This document shows, in pieces, positions 44,214-52,371 of a stretch of 64,000 bases of DNA. The translations under genes were made by a program, and so were the position numbers. The stretch's first letter is position 1. Each line of letters opens with the position of its first letter. Below the pieces are notes generated by a model. That model worked only from the letters and a program-made list of their open reading frames with translations. It searched no databases and was not told the DNA's origin. This DNA comes from Candidatus Gastranaerophilales bacterium (GTDB lineage Bacteria; Cyanobacteriota; Vampirovibrionia; Gastranaerophilales; CAJFVJ01): contig CALUSR010000004.1 of assembly GCA_944323485.1 (NCBI GenBank), positions 186,001 through 250,000 on the forward strand. Reading direction: 5' to 3'.

Positions 44214-44285
44214 ATTGAAAAACCTCAAAAATATTAATGTTATTATACCAGACCACCGATTATTTACATATAAAAAATGTTTGGA

Positions 44286-44390
44286 ATTTATATAGCAAAT
44301 TTCGCCCCAAATTTCCAAAACAACGTCATACTGAGCGTTAGCGGAGTATCTAAATAAAAAAGGATTCTTCGAGCTAAAGCCCTCGGAATA
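44286..44390 (+). repeat. Dispersed palindromic repeat, copy 2
   Basis: A 105-bp unit nearly identical to 10705-10808, sharing ATTTATATAG at the left end and GGATTCTTC..GCTAAAGCCCTC..GAATA at the right, with the same two-hairpin layout. Here it lies in the divergent promoter region of the purine permease and adenine deaminase genes. Confidence 0.8.
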
Positions 44391-44470
44391 ACGAACTTTT
44401 AATAGTATCTCCAAATATTTGACGCTCATATGATATAATATGAAATTATCAGTATTATAGAGTGTAATAT

Positions 44471-46183
44471 ATGAATCTCGATACAACAATAAAAGTCGCA
44501 ACAGGAGAAACTCCTGCCGATTTGGTTATAAAAAATGCAAATATAATAAATGTTTTCTCTGAAGAAGTTTATCAGGGCGATGTTGCTGTCGTGAACGGCA
44601 GAATTGCAGGTATAGGCGAAAATTATCACGGCAAGGAAGAAATTGATATCAACGGAGCGTACCTCTCTCCATCATTTATCGACGGTCATGTTCACCTTGA
44701 GAGTTCAATGCTGCTGCCGACAGAATTCACAAGAGCAGTCCTTCCATCAGGAACAACAACGGTAATTGCTGACCCGCATGAAATATCAAATGTCTTAGGG
44801 CTGCAGGGTATTAGTTTTATGAGAGAATCCACCTATGATTTGCCTCTTGATGTTTATATGATGCTGCCATCCTGTGTTCCTGCGACAGATTTAGAAACCT
44901 CAGGAGTTGACTTAAACAGTTATGATTTAGCCCTGTTGATTGACCGTCCCTGGGTTTTAGGAATTGCCGAGATGATGAATTTCCCAGGGGTTGTTAGTTG
45001 TGATAACAGTGTTTTGAGCAAAATCAAACTCGGTCTTGAAAAAGGGAAAAGAATTGACGGACATGCACCGGGATTAAGCGGAAAAAATCTTTGCGCCTAT
45101 GTCGGTGCAGGCGTAACTTCTGACCATGAATGCACAACCCCTAAAGAAGCAATGGAAAAAATGCGCCTCGGAATGTATCTTATGGTCAGAGAAGGAACTG
45201 TTGCAAAAGACTTAGATGCCTTGATACCTGTTTTAAAAGACAGAAACACAAGAAAATGCCTGTTTGTAACTGATGACAGACATCCTAACGACCTGTTTGA
45301 ACATATAAACTGTATGATAAAACACTCTGTAGAAGCAGGAGTGGATCCAATCAGCGCAATACAGATGGCAACAATCAACACGGCAGAATATTTCAAAATA
45401 ACAAATCTCGGAGCGATTGCCCCGGGGTATAAAGCTGATATGGTAGTTTTGCCGAATCTTAAAGACTTCAAACCTTCCATGGTTTTCAAAGAAGGAATGC
45501 TTGTCGCTAAAGACGGCAAGTTAATTCAAAATCTTGATTATGTCCATATTCCATCAGTCAGAGGGTCTGTAAACGTAAATCTTGATAAAAACGCATTTGA
45601 GATTAAAGCAAAATCAAATTCTGTGAAAACAATAAACGTACTGCCGAATCAGCTTATTACCAAGATGTCTGTCGAACGAATAAAAATAGATGATAACAAC
45701 CTCGCTCAATCAAATATCGCTGATGATGTCCTAAAAATAGCAGTCATAGAACGACACAGAGCAAGCGGCAACATAGGACTCGGCTTTGTAAAAGGCTTTG
45801 GTCTGACATGCGGGGCTATTGCATCAACCGTTGCGCACGATTCACACAATATGATTGTAATAGGAACAAATGACGAAGATATGTACTACGCAGCAAAAGA
45901 GCTCGTAAAATCTCAGGGCGGAAAAATCGTTGTCAATAACGGACAAACTCTTGCTCATCTGCCTCTTCCGATAGCAGGACTTATGTCTGATAGACCGCTT
46001 GAAGAAGTTATAGAAAAAGTCAATGAGCTGAATATAGCGGCAAAAGAAATCGGTTGCACAATCAATGATCCGTTTATGAGTATGGCATTTTTATCACTGT
46101 CAGTAATACCGGAGCTTAAAATCACGGATAAAGGGCTTATTGACTCAAACAAATTTGAAGTAACAGAATTATTCAATGTATGA
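44471..46183 (+). CDS. ade: Adenine deaminase
   Basis: Amidohydrolase of 570 residues that converts adenine to hypoxanthine and ammonia. Metal-site motifs: PSFIDGHVHLESSMLLPTEF, VIADPHEISNVLG, RIDGHAPGLSGK, TSDHECT and LFVTDDRHPNDL. The C-terminal third typical of Ade (GLGFVKGFGL, VAHDSHN, PLPIAGLMSD) is complete. It is divergent from the purine permease, so uptake and deamination are paired. Its stop overlaps the upstream extension of the next frame. Confidence 0.96.
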   Translation: MNLDTTIKVATGETPADLVIKNANIINVFSEEVYQGDVAVVNGRIAGIGENYHGKEEIDINGAYLSPSFIDGHVHLESSMLLPTEFTRAVLPSGTTTVIADPHEISNVLGLQGISFMRESTYDLPLDVYMMLPSCVPATDLETSGVDLNSYDLALLIDRPWVLGIAEMMNFPGVVSCDNSVLSKIKLGLEKGKRIDGHAPGLSGKNLCAYVGAGVTSDHECTTPKEAMEKMRLGMYLMVREGTVAKDLDALIPVLKDRNTRKCLFVTDDRHPNDLFEHINCMIKHSVEAGVDPISAIQMATINTAEYFKITNLGAIAPGYKADMVVLPNLKDFKPSMVFKEGMLVAKDGKLIQNLDYVHIPSVRGSVNVNLDKNAFEIKAKSNSVKTINVLPNQLITKMSVERIKIDDNNLAQSNIADDVLKIAVIERHRASGNIGLGFVKGFGLTCGAIASTVAHDSHNMIVIGTNDEDMYYAAKELVKSQGGKIVVNNGQTLAHLPLPIAGLMSDRPLEEVIEKVNELNIAAKEIGCTINDPFMSMAFLSLSVIPELKITDKGLIDSNKFEVTELFNV

Positions 46184-46209
46184 AAGAGATATTAAAGAGG
46201 TGTATTTTT

Positions 46210-47670
46210 ATGAATAAAAAAATCTTATCAGCTATACTCACAGCAGGAATGTTTTTTCTTGCTGCCTCATCAGCGTTTGCGCTGCCAACACTGTCTTTTG
46301 ATGAATATGTAAGTTTATCAAAATCAAAAAATACAACTGCCGACATTCAAAATAAGATAGATACTATCTTGAATACCCCTGTTGTTGATAACTCCTTTGG
46401 TTCTGAAGATGTTCTTCCTCATACAATGAAGGTTGTAAACTGGAACCTCGAAGGAGGAGCGCAGATTCATCAAGTATCGGCATTATTTTTAAACGGGGAT
46501 AAAGTTATCTCTCTTGCAGACGAAAAAATTCTGAAGGACAGAGAGAAAAAAATCGCACTGCAAACTCAAATAAAAAGTTTGCAAAGACCTGATATCATAT
46601 TTCTAACTGATGTCGATTGGGGGCGTCCAGAGAGCGGATACAAAAATGTTGCATATGAACTTGCTCATGCTCTCGGGTATAACTACGCATTCGGTGTGGA
46701 CTTTATAGGAACAGACCCTTACACTCTCGGCGTTCAGCCTGATTATGAAGGAAAATATAACAAAGAGATAAACAAATCCCAATACAGAGGTCTATCAGGT
46801 CATGCAATCCTCTCAAAATACCCCCTCTCTAATGTTAGAATTATCAGACTGCCTGATACTTACAACTGGTATGATGATGAAAAAGAATACGCAAAAGATA
46901 TGGCGTCAATGAAGGAGAAAAATCTCCCTGTCAAACCTGAACCTACGGATGTTAAAATAGGGGGAAGAATTGCTCTGCTGGCAGATACGACCCTTCCGGG
47001 CGATGTAAAAACAACCTTGATAGCAATCGAAACAGAAGACAGAACAAAACCAAAAAACAGAGCCATTCAGGTACAATACTTCCTTTCAAGAATTAAAGAC
47101 ATTTCAAATCCTGTCGTAATCGGAGCAAATCTCAACACAAACAATCAGGATACATCGCCTAATGACCCGAAGAGATTTTTCAGAAAAAATTTTGACGGGC
47201 AGAATATGATTAAAAATATATCAGCAAAATTTGTACAAAACGGAAGCATAATCTCTTCAGCAACAGGCGTATTCAACTCATCAAGAGTTAAAAACGACCC
47301 GACAAGCCCAAGTGTACCGATTTTTGCAAACAACAAAGAAAAAGCCACATTTGATTTGTTTCAGGATTTCAGATTTGACGATAAAGAAATTTTTGAATTC
47401 AAACGTGAACGTACTATCGGAGATAACGCAAGTTATGATAATTACCTCGGAACAACAAACGAAAGAGGTTTGAAAGGATTTGTTCCGACTTATTCAAAAA
47501 AAGCGTTGATAGGCTACGATGAATACAAACTTGACTGGTTTTTCGTAAAACCAGATGAAGTTTTATATCCTTATAATCCCAAAACGCTCGATATGTTCTC
47601 AACAGCATTCGCAAAACAAATATCTTCTCACAATCCGATGACTATCGAGCTGCATATAAAAGAAAAATAA
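46210..47670 (+). CDS. Secreted endonuclease/exonuclease/phosphatase-fold protein
   Basis: A 486-residue exported protein of the EEP (DNase I-like) fold. The signal peptide is MNKKILSAILTAGMFFLAAS with a cut after AFA. Fold motifs: VVNWNLEGG, PDIIFLTDVDWG with the metal-acid position altered to Asp, SGHAILSKYPLSN, VVIGANLNTNN (normally GDxN, here GAN) and a late DWFFVKP. The changed GDxN Asp means catalytic status should be checked. The frame opens at 46180, overlapping ade by an ATGA, but ATG 46210 has AGAGGTG upstream and begins the signal peptide. Probably co-transcribed with ade. Substrate not known. Confidence 0.75.
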   Translation: MNKKILSAILTAGMFFLAASSAFALPTLSFDEYVSLSKSKNTTADIQNKIDTILNTPVVDNSFGSEDVLPHTMKVVNWNLEGGAQIHQVSALFLNGDKVISLADEKILKDREKKIALQTQIKSLQRPDIIFLTDVDWGRPESGYKNVAYELAHALGYNYAFGVDFIGTDPYTLGVQPDYEGKYNKEINKSQYRGLSGHAILSKYPLSNVRIIRLPDTYNWYDDEKEYAKDMASMKEKNLPVKPEPTDVKIGGRIALLADTTLPGDVKTTLIAIETEDRTKPKNRAIQVQYFLSRIKDISNPVVIGANLNTNNQDTSPNDPKRFFRKNFDGQNMIKNISAKFVQNGSIISSATGVFNSSRVKNDPTSPSVPIFANNKEKATFDLFQDFRFDDKEIFEFKRERTIGDNASYDNYLGTTNERGLKGFVPTYSKKALIGYDEYKLDWFFVKPDEVLYPYNPKTLDMFSTAFAKQISSHNPMTIELHIKEK

Positions 47671-47690
47671 CAAACACTGTTTCATAAAAT

Positions 47691-47727
47691 AAAAACTGAA
47701 GAGCTTTTCTTCAGTTTTTATTTTTTA
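47691..47727. terminator. Bidirectional intrinsic terminator
   Basis: AAAAACTGAAGA/TCTTCAGTTTTT around GCTTT, then a T-rich tail; between the EEP gene and a converging small gene. Confidence 0.9.
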
Positions 47728-47761
47728 TTTATAAAAAAACGCTGTGGTTTTTGACGAAAAA

Positions 47762-48148
47762 TTAACGTCTATAATAATTATTGTCTATAATATAGTTCGC
47801 TATCGAAGTTCTAAATCTGTTAATACCTCCGAATATTTTGTTGCCTATATTCATAAGTAATTTGCCTGTTGCTTTGATACTTTTGCCTCGGGTTAAAACA
47901 CCAATAATGCCGTAAGCAACACCTGCTGCAAGTCCTATCTGTTTGTTTGTGGTCCACATAGGAGATGATGGATCCGGTGTTTCGTATTTATCAAGCGTCC
48001 GATTATCAAGAGGACGTGATGGAATATACATATCACCATAAACAGGCGTCATAAGATTTGCCCTGAATATACTGTCAGGCGTATATAACGACATAGGATT
48101 GACGTTTATTGCCTGAGCATACCTCGTATTTTTCACTCCGTTGCTCAT
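47762..48148 (-). CDS. Small hypothetical protein
   Basis: A 128-residue protein. Residues 1-65 are polar and Pro/Asn-rich (NPMSLYTPDSIF, YIPSRPLDNRTLDKY); about 68-85 (IGLAAGVAYGIIGVLTRG) is a weak membrane or amphipathic segment, followed by a basic tail ending NNYYRR. No signal peptide. AAGG precedes the ATG. It follows the M41 peptidase gene after a terminator, so it is probably a separate transcript. No family recognised. Confidence 0.55.
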   Translation of the reverse strand: MSNGVKNTRYAQAINVNPMSLYTPDSIFRANLMTPVYGDMYIPSRPLDNRTLDKYETPDPSSPMWTTNKQIGLAAGVAYGIIGVLTRGKSIKATGKLLMNIGNKIFGGINRFRTSIANYIIDNNYYRR

Positions 48149-48190
48149 AACCTTGAAGTTAACCTTTCACTATAACCCTTATATTTATAT

Positions 48191-48230
48191 AAAAACAAAC
48201 TGGCATAAAAAATTGCCAGTTTGTTTAAAA
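48191..48230 (-). terminator. Intrinsic terminator for the M41 peptidase gene
   Basis: AACAAACTGGC and GCCAGTTTGTT form an 11-bp perfect stem around ATAAAAAATT; on the minus strand it ends in GTTTTTAT. Confidence 0.9.
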
Positions 48231-48251
48231 AATTTATATTTTTTTATATTT

Positions 48252-51200
48252 TTATTCATCAACGGGAGGAAGACCGCCTTTTACCGGAGGATGTTCATTT
48301 TGGACGTAGTGTTTCTTTTCTTCTCTGATGGTATCTTTATCAATCACGATACCTTTTTTAGTTTTATCAATGACCATCAAAACATCTTGTTTTAGTTTTT
48401 CTATTTCTTTTTTCTTTGACTCAGGCTGTTTTTCTACCCAATCGTAGAGTTCTTTCTGGAATTCATCGGAAGTAACTATGCAATCGCCGGTTCCTACTCT
48501 ATCTTTGTATTTCTGTCCGAATTCTTCAAGAAATCCGTCATAAGTATTTACAATCATATCAGATATAGCATTTGCATTTTTCAACATAACATCAACATCA
48601 GATTCAATCTTATCTCTCATCTTATCAGAAATATCAAGATGTCCAGTTCTTGATGGATGAATTGAAATTCGTCCGGTTTTTGGACCCAATCCCATATATT
48701 GAACGGCCATTTTTGCAGTATTTGTTGCTTGCTGCATATCTCCAGTAATTCCCCAGCTTCCGTCCATATTGAAGAATCTCTTTTCTGCAGAGTGCCCTCC
48801 AAAATAGCAAATTAAATTGCTGAAGAGTTTTTCAAAACTATATTCATCGTTCTCAGAGTCTTTCGGATACGTAGCTCCGCCGTAGTCGCCTCTTGGGTCA
48901 AGCGTGATAAAGTTCACTTTATCAGGCACATGCCATGGTCTTTCCTGCTCTTTTGCAAGATCATACATAAACTGCAACGTCAGAGCATGACCGCCTTCAT
49001 GTTTTGTCACTAGTTCTTTCCTGTGAGCAGAATCCTTAACTGAAGAAACCCTTCCTGATGTTGTCTGCAAGAAAGCTTCCGTAAAATCAGATTTATCAAT
49101 AGCGTCATGGTCTCGTTCTTTGGCGATTATATCTGCTTTATCAAGCATATATAAAATATCAACAACAGTAAAACCGCTTGTTGTTTCGGCTGCTGATTTT
49201 ATTATAGAATTTTTTTCTTCCTCTGTATCACCTGCTATTTTGAAATTATTTTTCTCTGCATAATATTTTATAAGATCTTCTCTGTCTTTGACATCACGAG
49301 GAGAATATATTATTACCTGATCGAGAAATTTATGCGGTTTCATAATGTTTTCATCGAGAAGTTCAGGCATATCTGTAGAGCCGACGACAACAATATTCAG
49401 GTCTTCATTTTTTCTGATATTTTCCATTTCTTCCAAAAGCTGAGAGAAGGCTTTTTGTTCATAAATTGATGAAATACCATAAAGAGGATTTGACCCGAAG
49501 TTATCAAAATGTTCGATAAAAATCATTGCTGATTTATTCGGATTTGCCTCTGCCTGTGTTCTTGCACTGTTAATAATCTTTCTGATTTTTATTTCAGAGA
49601 GTCCTGCATTTTGTGACATAGCATCAATATCTTTCATTGCAAAATCACGGGCATTAATTGTTATCATAGGAATACCGGCTTCTCCTGCTATGGCTTCGGC
49701 AGTATGGCGTCTTCCACCGCCATAAGAAGAACCTGTATCAAGGAAGAAAGTCATTCCCTTTGTCCCGATTCGCTGATTTTTAATCTGATTTACTATACTT
49801 TCTGCCTCAGCTTTTGTCATAGGAGAACCAACAATATCATCAAGCGTTTTTCCGGTATTAAAAACAACTTTGAACGGTTCATCAGAGTCCGTTGTTTTTG
49901 AGAGATGTTTTGTTTCATCGATATATGTCGCAATATCTTCAGAAGTTATTTCATCTTTTTCAACGAAATATGACGCAACATTTTTCAGGAGCTTAAGTGT
50001 TTTCTCAGGATATATTCCGTCATCCGCACTTGATACCTCAACTGCAAAAGTGATTGCATCCTCAGAAACTTTTTTCTTCACTGCCTTATCAATAAACTCA
50101 GGACTTTCTATCAGCACTTTTTTGGTATCTTCTGCATTCATAATAGGAAGTGATAGTTCTCCATAGTCATCTACGGCATTTTTTATGAGAGCATTCTGAT
50201 TTGTTCCATAATAAAAATCTTTGTTTGAGAGAACCAAAAACTGAACATTTGACTCTTTATCTTTATTTTCAAGCAGTTTCAAATCTTCAAGAGTAAATAA
50301 TATCCGTCCTTCCATTCCTCTCAATCTCGATGAAGAAGCTCCTGCCGTCGCCCAATCGAGAACAAAAATATGTTTTTTATCTTTATCTTTTTTGGCATCC
50401 TCATATTTTTTTGTTATGAGTTCAAAAGTAGCTTTATCATTGAAGAACGTTATATCAACATTATCTTTATTCAAATTTTTGTATGTTTGCCCGGGTTTGT
50501 TTATGAGGTTTGCAAAACTGCGCAGGAGATATTTCGGAGCGTTTTCATTATCTTTATCAAACAGAACAAACATATTGCGTCCGAGATCAAAATTTTTCCA
50601 CAGGTTATCAGCTTTTTCGTCATAAAAATGAAGATGTATCTTCTCTTTTTGCGGAGCTTCATCAATCATCGCAGCCTCTTGCAGTCTGTTCACAAAAGAA
50701 AGCGTCTTTGAACGGGTAGATTTGCTTTCAGAAGACAGAAGAGAGGCAAGAAGAACAGAATCATCAATCAGTGAGATAGAAGATTGAGATGGAGTAGTTG
50801 CATCAAGTTTTTTGTTAAAGAAATAAATATCATTTATCAAAGAAGGCGACAGTGGCGGAGTTCCAAATCTTCGACCTCTTGGATTATTTTGAGCTTGTTG
50901 TTCTATAGATTGTTTGACATTTTTGATTTCATCTTTTATTACAGGTTGTAATTTGGCTCTTCCTTCTTTTTCTTTGAAGTACGCCGGAGCGATGTATTCT
51001 TCCAAAACAGGAACTGATCCGACATTTGAGAGAGTTTCCTCATATTTTGCACCGTTGTTCAACTCATCAATATATTTATCCAAATCAAGCAAAATCGCCA
51101 GATACATATGCTCTTGAGTAACAACAGGAGCATTTTTTGCAATACGAGTAGCAGATACAAGAATTTTCTCGGTTTTTGGAGCAAAATCTTTTTTCATTGA

Positions 51201-51404
51201 ACGAAATCGTCTGTTTTCTTCTACACCTTTGAAATTTATATCAAAATAGTTTGATGCTGATAGCGCATCAACTTTTTGTTCTGAATTTTGCAAATAATTA
51301 TAATTATTTGTTAAATCTGCGTGAGCAGATTTTTTTGAATCAAACTTTTTTTGAGATTTTTTTGCGGAAATCCCGTTTAAGTTTATTGCCTCAATAATCA
51401 TCAT
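48252..51404 (-). CDS. Soluble M41 peptidase with Clp-N-like domain and degenerate AAA modules
   Basis: A 1050-residue protein. Residues 1-55 are a polar lead-in ending FDINFKG (54-60). Residues about 65-110 resemble a Clp-N motif (APVVTQEHMYLAILLDLDKY). A first AAA-like region (about 260-500) has no P-loop. An FtsH-type AAA region (about 520-750) has lost the Walker A lysine (DTGSSYGGGRRHT at about 554-567 in place of GxPGTGKT) and reads FIEHFD at Walker B. The M41 protease keeps HEGGH (H802 onward) and the third-ligand segment TGDMQQAT. There are no membrane helices, unlike FtsH. The start is ATG 51404 after GAGTGG; a TTG at 51425 is less likely. Divergent from the HD gene, which has the same tag. 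Confidence 0.8.
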   Translation of the reverse strand: MMIIEAINLNGISAKKSQKKFDSKKSAHADLTNNYNYLQNSEQKVDALSASNYFDINFKGVEENRRFRSMKKDFAPKTEKILVSATRIAKNAPVVTQEHMYLAILLDLDKYIDELNNGAKYEETLSNVGSVPVLEEYIAPAYFKEKEGRAKLQPVIKDEIKNVKQSIEQQAQNNPRGRRFGTPPLSPSLINDIYFFNKKLDATTPSQSSISLIDDSVLLASLLSSESKSTRSKTLSFVNRLQEAAMIDEAPQKEKIHLHFYDEKADNLWKNFDLGRNMFVLFDKDNENAPKYLLRSFANLINKPGQTYKNLNKDNVDITFFNDKATFELITKKYEDAKKDKDKKHIFVLDWATAGASSSRLRGMEGRILFTLEDLKLLENKDKESNVQFLVLSNKDFYYGTNQNALIKNAVDDYGELSLPIMNAEDTKKVLIESPEFIDKAVKKKVSEDAITFAVEVSSADDGIYPEKTLKLLKNVASYFVEKDEITSEDIATYIDETKHLSKTTDSDEPFKVVFNTGKTLDDIVGSPMTKAEAESIVNQIKNQRIGTKGMTFFLDTGSSYGGGRRHTAEAIAGEAGIPMITINARDFAMKDIDAMSQNAGLSEIKIRKIINSARTQAEANPNKSAMIFIEHFDNFGSNPLYGISSIYEQKAFSQLLEEMENIRKNEDLNIVVVGSTDMPELLDENIMKPHKFLDQVIIYSPRDVKDREDLIKYYAEKNNFKIAGDTEEEKNSIIKSAAETTSGFTVVDILYMLDKADIIAKERDHDAIDKSDFTEAFLQTTSGRVSSVKDSAHRKELVTKHEGGHALTLQFMYDLAKEQERPWHVPDKVNFITLDPRGDYGGATYPKDSENDEYSFEKLFSNLICYFGGHSAEKRFFNMDGSWGITGDMQQATNTAKMAVQYMGLGPKTGRISIHPSRTGHLDISDKMRDKIESDVDVMLKNANAISDMIVNTYDGFLEEFGQKYKDRVGTGDCIVTSDEFQKELYDWVEKQPESKKKEIEKLKQDVLMVIDKTKKGIVIDKDTIREEKKHYVQNEHPPVKGGLPPVDE

Positions 51405-51583
51405 TAACCACTCTTTTTTGTCCAATCAGATGGTTTAAGTCCATGAAGATTATTTTTTGATAGAGGTGGCAAAAATATTTACAACTCTTAAATAATAAAC
51501 ATAAAAAGAAATATCAATTTATATTTATGTTCTTTTTTTATATAATCATCTTAGAGATTCATGAAAATCAGGTATCACTGAAT

Positions 51584-52312
51584 ATGGCAGTAATAAACAA
51601 AATTAATATGGCAAATAATTTTCTCTCATTTAGAGGGATAACAACTACTCAAGAAAGAAAGAGTTATATCTCTCCTACTATCAGCTTGCTAAAATCACCT
51701 GAGAGAGATTTGTTCATCCCCTCAAAACGTTCTCTTTTTTCTGACCCTGAAATAAGAGACGCTGTAATTTTTGCAATACAAAAACATGACGGAAAATATA
51801 GAAAACACCCGACAAAAAAAATACCTTATGTCACACACTGCATAAATGTAGGAGAAAAACTTCAAAAGGCAGGATTCGGAAAAGATACGGTTATTGCAGG
51901 CATATTGCATGATACCGTTGAAGATACGGATACAACTTACAAAGAGCTTGAAGACAAATTTGGTCAAAGAGTGTCCCGTCTTGTTCAAGAAGTTTCCCAT
52001 TCAAAAAAGAATGTAAGCTGGGAAGAAAAGCAGATTTCTTATCTGAAGCACATACAACATGCCTCAATCGATGCGCAAGCTATTTCGGCTTTTGATAAAA
52101 TTGATAATATGAACTCATCAATAGAATGCCTAGAAGAAGGATTAAACATTTTTGCAAATATGAAAGCCACCCCTAAAAAGCAGCTGAAAAAATGGAATAA
52201 TCTGAGAAAAGTTTATGACCAAACAAATATTCCCGATGAAATAAAACAAGAATACAGAGATACTTTTGAAAAATTGTGTGTGTTAACTGCGCAAAATCAT
52301 TTTCTTTACTAA
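51584..52312 (+). CDS. SpoT/MESH1-type HD hydrolase with N-terminal LSFRG tag
   Basis: A 242-residue single HD-domain protein. The core matches the (p)ppGpp hydrolase part of RelA/SpoT: FAIQKHDGKYRK, YVTHCINVGEKL, GILHDTVEDTD (metal HD plus the ED pair) and DKIDNMNSS. No synthetase, TGS or ACT domain follows, so it would be a stand-alone alarmone hydrolase; other nucleotide hydrolysis is possible. It begins MAVINKINMANNFLSFRG, the tag seen in other proteins here. The frame opens at 51527, but ATG 51584 follows AGGT and starts the tag. Confidence 0.8.
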   Translation: MAVINKINMANNFLSFRGITTTQERKSYISPTISLLKSPERDLFIPSKRSLFSDPEIRDAVIFAIQKHDGKYRKHPTKKIPYVTHCINVGEKLQKAGFGKDTVIAGILHDTVEDTDTTYKELEDKFGQRVSRLVQEVSHSKKNVSWEEKQISYLKHIQHASIDAQAISAFDKIDNMNSSIECLEEGLNIFANMKATPKKQLKKWNNLRKVYDQTNIPDEIKQEYRDTFEKLCVLTAQNHFLY

Positions 52313-52371
52313 AATGCATAAATATCAGATTTAGGCTATAATTAACACTATCAGCCAATCTGAGAGGTATT

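Noticed and set aside
44391-44470. Purine riboswitch before adenine deaminase
   Set aside because: The conserved core and loop-loop motifs were not found in the leader.
44214-44501. N-terminal extension of the purine permease
   Set aside because: The extension reads through the dispersed repeat and promoter region, has no family match, and a good ribosome site precedes ATG 44213.
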